The position numbers and the translations under genes are program-made. A stretch of 64,000 bases of DNA from an uncultured Clostridium sp. (GTDB taxonomy: Bacteria; Bacillota; Clostridia; Lachnospirales; Lachnospiraceae). This document shows, piece after piece, positions 1 through 7,873 of the stretch; position 1 is the first letter of the stretch; each line of letters begins with the position of its first letter. Below the pieces are notes generated by a model. The model was not told the DNA's origin. It saw only the letters and a list, made by a program, of their open reading frames with translations, and searched no databases. The DNA lies in the NCBI GenBank assembly GCA_900549235.1, contig URNT01000012.1:24084-88083 (forward strand), given 5' to 3'.

Positions 1-192
1 GCACTTTTAGGGGCAGGCTGCTATTATGTGGTGCGCTTTTGCAGAAAGTTGGACTGTCCTGTGGGCCATGTGTTTTATGGGCAGATTGCCATGTATATGA
101 TGCTGGCTTTCTTTACCACCTGGTTTTCCAATCCGGCCACCTGGTTCTATCTGGCAGTGACGGCTCTGATCTATTTTTATGTAAGGTCGTAA
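1..192 (+). CDS. C-terminal fragment of an integral membrane protein
   Basis: The frame is open from base 1 and stops with TAA at 190-192, giving the last 63 residues of a protein that begins outside the window. The fragment is hydrophobic, with aromatic-rich stretches (for example MYMMLAFFTTWF and WFYLAVTALIYFYV) that read as two membrane helices and a short basic end (VRS). No catalytic or family motif is visible, so the function cannot be named. The PTS operon promoter follows it directly, so it is the last gene of an upstream unit. Confidence 0.6.
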   Translation, partial: ALLGAGCYYVVRFCRKLDCPVGHVFYGQIAMYMMLAFFTTWFSNPATWFYLAVTALIYFYVRS

Positions 193-242
193 AAAGATTC
201 ATAATAAAAGCGTAAGAAATATAAAAAATATATAAAATAATG

Positions 243-271
243 TTGACAATTATATAAACATTTGTTATTAT
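243..271 (+). promoter_or_regulatory. Promoter of the PTS operon
   Basis: TTGACA at 243-248 and TATTAT at 266-271 are separated by 17 bp, a near-consensus housekeeping promoter. Initiation would fall near 278, about 30 bases before the antiterminator target, so the transcript starts with the RAT/terminator switch. Confidence 0.85.
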
Positions 272-307
272 GCTGTTAGAGAAGTAAATAATTTACGAAT
301 TTTGTAA

Positions 308-335
308 GGATTGTTACTGTTCGGCAGGCAAAACC
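308..335 (+). promoter_or_regulatory. RAT (ribonucleic antiterminator) for a BglG/LicT-type protein
   Basis: The segment starts GGATTGTTACTG and ends GGCAGGCAAAACC, matching the RAT hairpin bound by LicT/SacY/GlcT-type antiterminators. Its last bases (330-335) are also the left arm of a terminator ending at 410, so the two structures are mutually exclusive. The protein encoded immediately downstream is the expected ligand, so the operon is probably autoregulated. Confidence 0.85.
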
Positions 336-410
336 AAGTTTGTTACGGGAAGAAGGAAGTGAAAGAAATTTTGCAGGTTTTTCCCTGGCAAGGTTGGTTT
401 TTTTGTTTTT
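330..410 (+). terminator. RAT-controlled intrinsic terminator
   Basis: AAAACCAA (330-337) pairs with TTGGTTTT (394-401). The stem continues through 339-345/386-392 and 347-351/381-385 with one mismatch and one bulge, and is followed by a T-rich run to 410. It shares bases with the RAT, so protein binding to the RAT would prevent its formation. Confidence 0.75.
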
Positions 411-423
411 ATCAGGAGCAATG

Positions 424-1260
424 ATGAAGATAGATAAGATCATTAACAACAACGTTGTAAGCACCCATGACGACGAGGGCCGGGAGGTGATCGCCATGGG
501 CCGGGGCGTCGGCTTTAAGGCAAAGGAAGGGATGGTCATCGACCAGTCCAAGATCGAGAAGCTGTTCCGCCTGGAAAGCCAGAATTCCATCGATAAGTTT
601 AAAGAGCTTCTGGCAGATATACCCATGGAGCATGTACAGATCTCGGCGGAGATTATCAGCTATGCGAAGAGCGTGCTCAAGCGTCCCATCAGCCAGAGCA
701 TCTATATCACCCTTACCGACCATATTAATTTTGCCCTGGAGCGGTTCAGGCAGAAGCTGATGTTCCACAATCCCCTGATCCGTGAGGTAAAGAGCTTTTA
801 CCATGAGGAGTACCTGATCGGTGAGTACGCGGTGGCTATGATCGAGAAGGAGCTGGGAATCGCCCTTCCGGTGGATGAGGCGGCGTCCATTGCCCTTCAT
901 GTCGTAAACGCGGAGTACAATGCCCCTATGGGGGATACCATAAAGATCACCAACCTGATCCAGCAGGTATCTGACACTGTAAGGGATTATTTTCAGATCA
1001 GCCTGGATGAACATTCCCTCAGCGGGGAGCGGTTCATTACCCATTTGAAGTTTCTGGCACAGAGGGTATTTGCCGGAGAACATATCACCCTGGACAATTT
1101 GGAGTTCCAGGAGGTTATCGACCGGCTTTACCCCGAGGAATATGCCTGTGCCCAGAAGGTACAGGCCCTGATCCGGCTTCAGTACGGCCACCAGGTAACA
1201 GAGGAGGAAGTGGCCTATCTGGCCCTTCATATCCGGAGGATCCGGATGGAAGAAAAATAG
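424..1260 (+). CDS. BglG/LicT-family transcription antiterminator
   Basis: This RNA-binding protein of 278 residues binds the RAT upstream and lets transcription pass the terminator. The N-terminal co-antiterminator domain (about 1-55, MKIDKIINNNVV) is followed by two PTS regulation domains. All four phosphorylatable histidines fall at the LicT positions: His100 (TDHINFAL), His159 (IALHVV), His207 (FITHLKF) and His269 (LALHIRR). This exact numbering supports the start at 424 rather than ATG 421 or an upstream in-frame codon; AGGAG lies 5 bases upstream. Phosphorylation of PRD1 by the operon's EII normally inactivates such proteins, and HPr phosphorylation of PRD2 activates them. The sequence does not decide whether it is the GlcT or LicT subtype. 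Confidence 0.93.
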   Translation: MKIDKIINNNVVSTHDDEGREVIAMGRGVGFKAKEGMVIDQSKIEKLFRLESQNSIDKFKELLADIPMEHVQISAEIISYAKSVLKRPISQSIYITLTDHINFALERFRQKLMFHNPLIREVKSFYHEEYLIGEYAVAMIEKELGIALPVDEAASIALHVVNAEYNAPMGDTIKITNLIQQVSDTVRDYFQISLDEHSLSGERFITHLKFLAQRVFAGEHITLDNLEFQEVIDRLYPEEYACAQKVQALIRLQYGHQVTEEEVAYLALHIRRIRMEEK

Positions 1261-1273
1261 GAGGTTTTTCATT

Positions 1274-1768
1274 ATGTTTCGATCATTAAAAAATTTATTC
1301 GGCGGTAAGGAGACATCACAGAAGGTGATTACAGCACCTGTCAACGGCAGAGCCATTCCTATGAGTGAGGTAAGCGATCCCACATTCAGCCAGGAGATCC
1401 TTGGAAAGGGAACGGCTGTGATTCCCAGTAACGGACGGGTGGTAGCACCGGCGGACGGCACGGTAGGCATGGTATTTGACACAAAGCACGCAGTCAGCCT
1501 TACCACAGAGTCTGGAGCGGAGCTGATCATCCATATCGGCCTGGATACGGTCCAGTTGAATGGAGAGCATTATACAGCCCATGTATCGGCAGGAGATAAG
1601 GTAAAGAAGGGCCAGCTTCTCATTGAGTTTGACCTGGAAAAGATTAAGGAGGCAGGCTATGATGTGGTTACGCCTGTGATCGTATGCAACACACCGGACT
1701 TTCCTTCCATCAGCTGTCTGAATGGTATGGATGTGACGGCAGGAGAGACGGTTATCATCACACTGTAG
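1274..1768 (+). CDS. PTS glucose-type enzyme IIA (free-standing)
   Basis: A cytoplasmic phosphocarrier of 164 residues that takes phosphate from HPr-His15 and passes it to the EIIB domain. The fold of the Glc family is evident from PADGTVGMVFDTKHAV and ELIIHIGLDTVQLNG, with the two active-site histidines at 72 and 87 (equivalents of E. coli Crr His75 and His90). Length matches a stand-alone EIIA. An AGGAGG site sits just upstream, 13 bases after the antiterminator gene. The EIIBC encoded downstream lacks an A domain, so this protein is its obvious partner. Confidence 0.93.
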   Translation: MFRSLKNLFGGKETSQKVITAPVNGRAIPMSEVSDPTFSQEILGKGTAVIPSNGRVVAPADGTVGMVFDTKHAVSLTTESGAELIIHIGLDTVQLNGEHYTAHVSAGDKVKKGQLLIEFDLEKIKEAGYDVVTPVIVCNTPDFPSISCLNGMDVTAGETVIITL

Positions 1769-1783
1769 GAAAAGAGTGAGATC

Positions 1784-2041
1784 GTGATCGAGAAAGAGTT
1801 TATACTGAAAAGCAGGATGGGACTTCACGCCCGTCCCGCATCCCTGCTGATGATGAAGCTCCTTCCCTTTGAGGCGGAAGCAGAGCTGATCATGGAGGGC
1901 AGGAAAGCAGACGGCAAGGATGTTATGAGCATCATGGCTCTTAACACAAAGCGGGGGGACCGCGTTAAGCTGGTTCTTAGGGGAAAGGACGAGGAAGCGG
2001 CGCTTCTGGCTGCAGAGGAGATCCTGTCTGCAGAATTTTGA
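1784..2041 (+). CDS. HPr-like PTS phosphocarrier with Asp at position 46
   Basis: An 85-residue HPr encoded inside a sugar-specific PTS operon. The catalytic histidine is His15 in GLHARPAS. In Firmicute HPr the regulatory serine is residue 46 (KSIMGVM); here the aligned segment reads KDVMSIM, so residue 46 is aspartate (codon GAT). HPr kinase/phosphorylase therefore could not phosphorylate it at the usual site, and it resembles the phosphomimetic S46D form. A serine sits at 49. The GTG start at 1784 gives the exact HPr numbering. It is probably a dedicated carrier for this operon; the general ptsH should lie elsewhere. Crh is excluded because His15 is present. Confidence 0.92.
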   Translation: MIEKEFILKSRMGLHARPASLLMMKLLPFEAEAELIMEGRKADGKDVMSIMALNTKRGDRVKLVLRGKDEEAALLAAEEILSAEF

Positions 2042-2165
2042 TTTGAGCTGTCCGGGTCCGAAATATGAGGGATCCTGCAGTTTAAATATAAAACCATCAT
2101 CATGTAATTCTGAGCTTTCCTGTGGGAAAAGTAGGGAAGCTCTAAAAAAGAAAGGGGTAAATTTT

Positions 2166-3638
2166 ATGATGAAGTTTTTACAGAAACTTGGAAAAGCGCT
2201 GATGCTTCCGGTAGCGTGTCTTCCTATCTGCGGTATTCTGATGGGAATCGGATACCTGATGTGTCCGTCCACCATGCAGGGCGGAGACGTAATCGGTCTG
2301 ACAGAGAAGATCGGCTTTTTCCTGGTAAAGGCAGGAGGCGCCCTGATTGACAATATGGCTCTCCTGTTCGTAATCGGAGTGGGTGTAGGTATGTCTGACA
2401 ATAACGACGGTACAGGCGGTCTGGCCGCTTTGGCTTCCTGGCTGATGATCACCTCTCTGCTTTCTACCGGCGTGGTTACTACCATCGTTCCTTCTATTGC
2501 AGAGAATCCTGATTCCGTACTGGCATTTGATAAGATCGCAAACCCGTTTATCGGTATCTTATCCGGTGTAATCGGTTCTACCTGTTATAACAAGTTTAAG
2601 GGCACCATGCTTCCTGACTGGCTTTCCTTCTTTGGCGGCAAGCGCTGCGTAGCCATCGTATCAGGTGTGGTATCTATCCTCGCATCTGTTGTACTGCTGT
2701 TTGTATGGCCGGTTGTATTCGGAGCTCTGATCGCTCTGGGCAACGGTATTGTAGGCATGGGCGCAGTTGGTTCCGGTATCTATGCATTCTTAAACCGTCT
2801 GCTGATCCCTACCGGTCTCCATCACGCGCTGAACAACGTATTCTGGTTTGATACCATCGGTCTTGGCGATTTGAGCCACTTCTGGGCCGGCGACACATCT
2901 GCTGATGTTTCCTGGAGCCTTGGTATGTATATGTCCGGCTTCTTCCCATGTATGATGTTTGGTATCCCAGGCGCTGCTCTGGCTATGATCCACACAGCAA
3001 AGAGCAACAAGAAGAAAGTTGCCATCGGTCTGGTAGCATCTGCCGCACTGAGTGCATTTATCTGCGGCGTTACTGAGCCTTTCGAGTTTGGTTTCATGTT
3101 CCTGGCTCCCGGTCTCTATGTTGTTTACGCACTCCTTTACGGAATCTTTACTTTCATCACTACATTGGTAGGCTTCCGTGCAGGCTTCAGCTTCTCAGCA
3201 GGCGGCACTGACCTGTTATTCTCCGCATCCCTTCCGGCTGCTCAGAATACATGGATGATCATTCCTCTGGGTATTGCTGCATTTATTGTATTCTACGTTG
3301 TATTCCGTTTCGTGATCGTGAAGTTTGATCTTAAGACTCCGGGACGTGAGGATGATGATGAGGTCGAGGCTGAGAAAAATGTTGTATTAGGAAACAATGA
3401 TTTCACAGCTGTTGCAAAGACTGTATTAGAGGGGCTTGGCGGCAAGGAGAATGTAGTTTCCCTTGACAACTGTATCACAAGACTCCGTCTTGAGGTAAAG
3501 GACAATACCAAGGTAAATGAAAAGGTGATCAAGTCCGCAGGTGTTGCAGGCATTATACGCCCAAGCAAGAACGCGGTTCAGGTAATCATCGGTACCAAGG
3601 TACAGTTTGTAGCGGACGAGATGAAGAAGATGCTGTAA
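2166..3638 (+). CDS. PTS EIIBC permease, glucose/N-acetylglucosamine family
   Basis: A membrane permease of about 490 residues that imports and phosphorylates a sugar. The EIIC part (about 1-395) has the family signatures GLHHALNNVFWFD and GVTEPFEFGFMFLAP with many hydrophobic helices. A linker with KTPGREDDDE leads to a C-terminal EIIB domain whose phosphocysteine is about Cys436 (LDNCITRLRL). There is no EIIA domain, matching the separate EIIA upstream. The start at 2166 (or 2169) is chosen because AAAGGGG lies 8 bases before it and MKFLQKLGKALMLP is the normal family N-terminus; a longer in-frame extension upstream is not protein-like. It resembles NagE/NagP most, but glucose or another hexose is possible. 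Confidence 0.92.
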   Translation: MMKFLQKLGKALMLPVACLPICGILMGIGYLMCPSTMQGGDVIGLTEKIGFFLVKAGGALIDNMALLFVIGVGVGMSDNNDGTGGLAALASWLMITSLLSTGVVTTIVPSIAENPDSVLAFDKIANPFIGILSGVIGSTCYNKFKGTMLPDWLSFFGGKRCVAIVSGVVSILASVVLLFVWPVVFGALIALGNGIVGMGAVGSGIYAFLNRLLIPTGLHHALNNVFWFDTIGLGDLSHFWAGDTSADVSWSLGMYMSGFFPCMMFGIPGAALAMIHTAKSNKKKVAIGLVASAALSAFICGVTEPFEFGFMFLAPGLYVVYALLYGIFTFITTLVGFRAGFSFSAGGTDLLFSASLPAAQNTWMIIPLGIAAFIVFYVVFRFVIVKFDLKTPGREDDDEVEAEKNVVLGNNDFTAVAKTVLEGLGGKENVVSLDNCITRLRLEVKDNTKVNEKVIKSAGVAGIIRPSKNAVQVIIGTKVQFVADEMKKML

Positions 3639-3661
3639 TTACATAATGATGATCCGTTTAT

Positions 3662-3694
3662 CGGGCTTCCCCTAAAAGGGAGGCCCGTTTTTTC
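3662..3694 (+). terminator. Terminator of the PTS operon
   Basis: A 10-bp stem (3662-3671 with 3678-3687, one G-U pair) with a short loop is followed by a run of T to 3694, 24 bases after the EIIBC stop. Confidence 0.92.
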
Positions 3695-3718
3695 AGCTTA
3701 AAAGGAAGGGCCCGGGTA

Positions 3719-3747
3719 TTGAAACCGGAGGCCAAATGAAGTATAAT
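3719..3747 (+). promoter_or_regulatory. Promoter of the DUF362-metY unit
   Basis: TTGAAA at 3719-3724 and TATAAT at 3742-3747, spacer 17 bp; the first gene starts 35 bases downstream of the -10. Confidence 0.8.
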
Positions 3748-3781
3748 AAATTCCAAATGGGAAAAAGGAGGATATACAATC

Positions 3782-4885
3782 ATGGCCGTATCAAACGTGT
3801 ACTACACAAACATGAGGACCACTCTGACTGAAAATCTGCTTCAGAAGCTGGAGCGCCTGGTGAAAAAAGCAGGTATGACAGAGATTGATTTTAAAAATAA
3901 GTACGCCGCTATTAAGATCCATTTTGGTGAGCCGGGAAATCTGGCTTATCTGCGGCCAAACTACTCTAAGGTTTTAGTAGATCTGATCAAGGCGCAGGGC
4001 GGAAAGGCATTCTTGACAGACTGCAACACCCTTTATGTGGGACGGAGGAAAAATGCCCTGGATCATCTGGACGCAGCTTATGAAAACGGCTATAATCCAT
4101 TTGCCACCGGATGTCATGTGATCATTGCGGACGGCTTAAAGGGAACCGATGAGGCCCTGGTGCCCATCGACGGCGAATATGTAAAGGAAGCCAAGATCGG
4201 ACGTGCCCTGATGGATGCGGATATTCTCATTTCCCTGACTCATTTTAAGGGACATGAGGCCACCGGCTTTGGAGGTGCCCTGAAAAATATCGGTATGGGC
4301 GGCGGCTCCAGAGCGGGAAAGATGGAGATGCACAATTCAGGAAAGCCCTTTGTACAGCAGGAAATCTGTGTCGGCTGCGGCTCCTGTCAGAGAAACTGCG
4401 CCCACAGCGCCATTACTATTGAAAACAGAAAGGCTTCGATTGATACAGGAAAATGCGTCGGCTGCGGCCGCTGTATCGGCGCCTGTCCTGTGGATGCGGT
4501 AAATACCCTTTATGATGAGGCAAATGATATTTTAAATAAGAAGATTGCGGAATATACTTGGGCGATCCTCAAGGACCGGCCTCATTTCCATGTGAGCCTG
4601 GTGGTGGACGTATCCCCTAACTGCGACTGCCATGCGGAAAATGACGCTCCTATCGTGCCAAATGTAGGTATGTTTGCCTCCTTTGATCCGGTGGCCCTGG
4701 ATATGGCCTGTGTGGATGCGGTCAACCGCCAGCCGGTACTGGCAGGCAGCTTCCTTTCTGAGCAGGAGCAGTGCCATCACGACCATTTTATCAATACTCA
4801 TCCGGATACCAACTGGGAATCCTGTATCGACCATGCGGTAAAGCTGGGTCTGGGTAATAAGGACTACAATCTGATTACGATTTAA
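3782..4885 (+). CDS. DUF362 domain protein with two 4Fe-4S ferredoxin motifs
   Basis: A 367-residue protein of the DUF362 family, common in anaerobes and of unknown biochemical role. The N-terminal and C-terminal parts belong to DUF362 (for example AAIKIHFGEPGN and LISLTHFKGHEATGFGGALKN). Inserted near residues 196-240 is a bacterial ferredoxin pair, CVGCGSCQRNC and CVGCGRCIGACP, giving eight cysteines for two [4Fe-4S] clusters. No signal peptide is visible, so it should be cytoplasmic. A strong AAGGAGG site precedes the ATG. It is encoded 10 bases before the sulfhydrylase gene and shares its promoter, so a redox role linked to sulfur metabolism is possible but is inference. Confidence 0.88.
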   Translation: MAVSNVYYTNMRTTLTENLLQKLERLVKKAGMTEIDFKNKYAAIKIHFGEPGNLAYLRPNYSKVLVDLIKAQGGKAFLTDCNTLYVGRRKNALDHLDAAYENGYNPFATGCHVIIADGLKGTDEALVPIDGEYVKEAKIGRALMDADILISLTHFKGHEATGFGGALKNIGMGGGSRAGKMEMHNSGKPFVQQEICVGCGSCQRNCAHSAITIENRKASIDTGKCVGCGRCIGACPVDAVNTLYDEANDILNKKIAEYTWAILKDRPHFHVSLVVDVSPNCDCHAENDAPIVPNVGMFASFDPVALDMACVDAVNRQPVLAGSFLSEQEQCHHDHFINTHPDTNWESCIDHAVKLGLGNKDYNLITI

Positions 4886-4895
4886 GGAGGATACC

Positions 4896-6173
4896 ATGAC
4901 ACATAAGCGTTCATTAGACACGATCTGCATTCAGGGAGGCTGGCAGCCGGAAAACGGAGAGCCGAGACAGCTTCCCATCTACCAGAGCACAACCTTTAAA
5001 TACACTACCAGCGAGCAGATGGGCCGCCTCTTTGATCTGGAGGAGAGCGGATATTTTTATACAAGGCTTGCAAACCCCACCAATGACGCTGTAGCAGCCA
5101 AGATCTGTGAGCTGGAAGGGGGAGTGGGGGCTATGCTTACCTCCTCAGGACAGGCAGCTACCTTTTACGCCATTTTAAATATCTGCCAGGCAGGAGACCA
5201 CATTATCAGTTCCTCTGCTATCTACGGCGGTTCCACCAACCTGTTTACCGTAACCTTCCCCAAGATGGGAGTGGAGTGCACCCTGGTTAATCCGGACGCA
5301 GACGAGGAAGAGCTTAAGAAGGCCTTCCGCCCCAACACAAAGGCAGTGTTTGCGGAGACCATTGCAAACCCGTCCCTCACCGTCCTCGATATTGAGAAAT
5401 TCGCCAGAGTGGCCCATGAGAATGGGGTTCCTCTGATTGTGGACAATACCTTCGCGACCCCCATCAACTGCCGTCCCTTTGAGTGGGGGGCTGATATTGT
5501 AACCCACAGTACCACCAAATACATGGACGGCCACGCCATGACCGTAGGCGGCTGCATCGTGGACAGCGGAAACTTCGACTGGGAGGCTCAGCATGACCGG
5601 TTTAAGGGGCTCACAGAGCCCGATGAGTCTTACCACGGCATCATTTATACACAGAAGTTTGGAAAAATGGCTTACATCCAGAAGGCTACGGCACAGCTTA
5701 TGAGAGATCTGGGTTCCATCCAGTCTCCTCAGAACGCATTTCTTATCAATGTAGGACTTGAGACCCTGCACCTGCGTGTACCGAAGCACTGTGAAAATGC
5801 ATTAAAGGTGGCGTCCTACTTAAAGTCCAGAGAGGATGTGGAGTGGGTTAATTATCCAGGACTTGAGGGAGATAAGTATTATGAGCTGGCTCAGAAATAT
5901 ATGCCTTCCGGCACCTGCGGCGTTATTTCCTTCGGTTTAAAGGGCGGGCGTCAGGCGGCGGCTGAATTTATGGACCGATTGAAGGTATGCTCTATAGAGA
6001 CTCATGTGGCGGATTCCAGGACGGCGGTGCTTCATCCTGCAAGCCATACCCACAGGCAGCTGACCGATGAGCAGCTTAGGGCAGCAGGAGTTGATCCGTC
6101 CATGATCCGTTTCAGCGTAGGCATCGAGGGAGCTGAGGATATTATTGAGGATATTCGTCAGGCGCTGGAGTGA
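4896..6173 (+). CDS. metY: O-acetylhomoserine sulfhydrylase (PLP enzyme)
   Basis: A 425-residue Cys/Met-metabolism PLP enzyme that most likely condenses O-acetylhomoserine with sulfide to homocysteine. The PLP lysine is Lys208 in HSTTKYMDGHA, with the family motifs LEGGVGAMLTSSGQAA and VDNTFATP. The length (about 425) and sequence type (QNAFLINVGLETLHLR) fit the MetY/CysD branch rather than the shorter cystathionine gamma-synthase/lyase branch (about 380-400), though side activities cannot be excluded. AAGGAGG lies 5 bases before the ATG. Cotranscribed with the DUF362 gene and probably with cls 43 bases downstream. Confidence 0.9.
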   Translation: MTHKRSLDTICIQGGWQPENGEPRQLPIYQSTTFKYTTSEQMGRLFDLEESGYFYTRLANPTNDAVAAKICELEGGVGAMLTSSGQAATFYAILNICQAGDHIISSSAIYGGSTNLFTVTFPKMGVECTLVNPDADEEELKKAFRPNTKAVFAETIANPSLTVLDIEKFARVAHENGVPLIVDNTFATPINCRPFEWGADIVTHSTTKYMDGHAMTVGGCIVDSGNFDWEAQHDRFKGLTEPDESYHGIIYTQKFGKMAYIQKATAQLMRDLGSIQSPQNAFLINVGLETLHLRVPKHCENALKVASYLKSREDVEWVNYPGLEGDKYYELAQKYMPSGTCGVISFGLKGGRQAAAEFMDRLKVCSIETHVADSRTAVLHPASHTHRQLTDEQLRAAGVDPSMIRFSVGIEGAEDIIEDIRQALE

Positions 6174-6216
6174 ATCTGGAGCAGGTGTAAGACAGGATAA
6201 GCTGGAGAAAAAGCAT

Positions 6217-7770
6217 ATGATAAGAAAGCTGCGGAAGCTGTTTCGTATTATTTTCGGGCGTACCACCTTCGTTCTTTTGTTTCTGGCCCTTCAGCTGGCG
6301 TTTTTCTTTGGCGCATTTAAGTGGCTGACAAACTATATGCATCTGGTGTATGCAGTTTGTCTGCTGCTCAGTGCCGGGGTGATTATCTATATTTTTAACG
6401 AGCCCATGGATTCCAGCTTTAAGCTGGCCTGGATCGTGCCGGTGCTGGTGGTGCCTGTGTTTGGGGTGCTTCTTTATATTCTGGTTCAGGTGCAGTTCCA
6501 GACCAGGCTTCTTGCAAAGCGTCTTCGGATGGTGATCTCTGAAACAGAAGGGTATTTGAAGCAGGATAAGGCGGTGATGGCCCGCCTTCAGGCTGCCAGC
6601 GTCAGGAGCAGCCATCTGGCCGACTATCTGAACCGGATCGCCGGCTATCCGGCCTATGAAAATACATGGGCAAGGTATTTTCCTCTGGGAGAGGATAAGT
6701 TTCTGGCTCTTATGGAGGAGCTTAAAAAGGCCCGTCATTTTATTTTTATGGAATATTTTATTATTGAACGGGGTTATATGTGGAACAGTATCCTGGAAAT
6801 CCTGGAGGAAAAGGTAAAGGAGGGGGTAGAGGTCAGGGTTATGTATGACGGTATGTGCTGCCTGATGCTTCTTCCCTACAGCTATCCAAAGGAGCTGGAA
6901 AAAAGAGGAATCCGCTGCAAGATGTTCTCGCCTATCAAACCCACTCTTTCTACCTATCAGAACAACCGTGACCACAGGAAAATCGTAGTCATCGATGGCT
7001 ATACGGCCTTTACCGGCGGTGTGAATCTGGCGGATGAATACATCAACCGGAAGGTGCGCTTCGGCCACTGGAAGGATACGGCGGTGATGATAAGGGGAGA
7101 CGCGGTCAGAAGCTTTACCATGATGTTTCTGCAGATGTGGAATATAACCGAGCGGGAAAAGGAGAACTACCGGCGCTGGCTTCCTGAAAGGCCCTGGATC
7201 CCGCAGCCCGGCCAGGAGCCCTCTGGTTTTGTGATGCCCTACGGTGACAGCCCTATGGACCATGAGCAGGTAGGAAAGCAGGTGTATCTGGATATACTGA
7301 ACCAGGCGAGGCGCTATGTGCATATTATGACTCCCTATCTGATCCTGGATGATGAGATGAAAAATGCCCTCTGCTACGGGGCCAAGCGGGGGATCGACGT
7401 GACCATTATCATGCCCCATATTCCGGATAAGAAATACGCCTACCTGTTGGCAAGAACCTATTATCCGGAGCTGATCCAGGCTGGTGTGAGGATTTATGAA
7501 TATACCCCCGGGTTCGTCCATGCCAAGGTATTTGTCAGTGATGATGAGAAGGCGGTAGTAGGCACCATAAACCTGGACTTCAGGAGCCTGTATCTGCATT
7601 TTGAGTGCGGGGTCTATTTTTACAGGAACCGGGTGATTGATGAAATTGAGAAAGATTATCAGGAGACACTGGAGAAGTGCAGCCGGGTCACCATGGAAAA
7701 TGTAAGAAACTACAGCTGGATCGGCGCTAAAACGGGGAGACTCCTCCGTCTCATCGCGCCGCTTATGTAA
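6217..7770 (+). CDS. cls: Cardiolipin synthase (phospholipase D type)
   Basis: A 517-residue membrane enzyme that joins two phosphatidylglycerol molecules to cardiolipin. Two N-terminal membrane helices (about 12-35 and 40-60) and a third hydrophobic segment precede two PLD domains. HKD motif 1 is DHRKIVVIDG (His about 253) followed by TGGVNLADEY; motif 2 is HAKVFVSDDEKAVVGTINLD (His about 435). I place the start at 6217, with GGAGA 8 bases upstream; an in-frame ATG at 6145 overlaps metY and adds residues without family character. A terminator follows at once. Confidence 0.92.
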   Translation: MIRKLRKLFRIIFGRTTFVLLFLALQLAFFFGAFKWLTNYMHLVYAVCLLLSAGVIIYIFNEPMDSSFKLAWIVPVLVVPVFGVLLYILVQVQFQTRLLAKRLRMVISETEGYLKQDKAVMARLQAASVRSSHLADYLNRIAGYPAYENTWARYFPLGEDKFLALMEELKKARHFIFMEYFIIERGYMWNSILEILEEKVKEGVEVRVMYDGMCCLMLLPYSYPKELEKRGIRCKMFSPIKPTLSTYQNNRDHRKIVVIDGYTAFTGGVNLADEYINRKVRFGHWKDTAVMIRGDAVRSFTMMFLQMWNITEREKENYRRWLPERPWIPQPGQEPSGFVMPYGDSPMDHEQVGKQVYLDILNQARRYVHIMTPYLILDDEMKNALCYGAKRGIDVTIIMPHIPDKKYAYLLARTYYPELIQAGVRIYEYTPGFVHAKVFVSDDEKAVVGTINLDFRSLYLHFECGVYFYRNRVIDEIEKDYQETLEKCSRVTMENVRNYSWIGAKTGRLLRLIAPLM

Positions 7771-7798
7771 AAACCGGGGATTTTTTCCCGGTTTTTTT
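7771..7798 (+). terminator. Terminator after cls
   Basis: AAACCGGG (7771-7778) pairs with CCCGGTTT (7787-7794), followed by T residues to 7798, directly after the cls stop codon. Confidence 0.92.
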
Positions 7799-7817
7799 AC
7801 GCGCAAATCACAAAATG

Positions 7818-7841
7818 AACACATTCTCATGTTAATGTGTT
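7818..7841. repeat. Perfect 8-bp inverted repeat upstream of the SLH-exporter operon
   Basis: AACACATT (7818-7825) and AATGTGTT (7834-7841) are separated by 8 bases, 32 bases before the SLH gene. It could be an operator for a dimeric regulator or a 5'-leader hairpin. No convincing -35/-10 pair is visible around it. Confidence 0.5.
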
Positions 7842-7873
7842 AAAAGAAAATGGAACTGAGAGGAGTTTACAAT

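Noticed and set aside
412..1530. Minus-strand open frame across the antiterminator and EIIA genes
   Set aside because: Both plus-strand genes are recognised families with exact catalytic residues; the opposite frame has no family character.
6142..7830. Long open frame on the minus strand (562 codons)
   Set aside because: It lies antisense to the intact cardiolipin synthase gene, whose motifs are complete; it is a codon-usage shadow.
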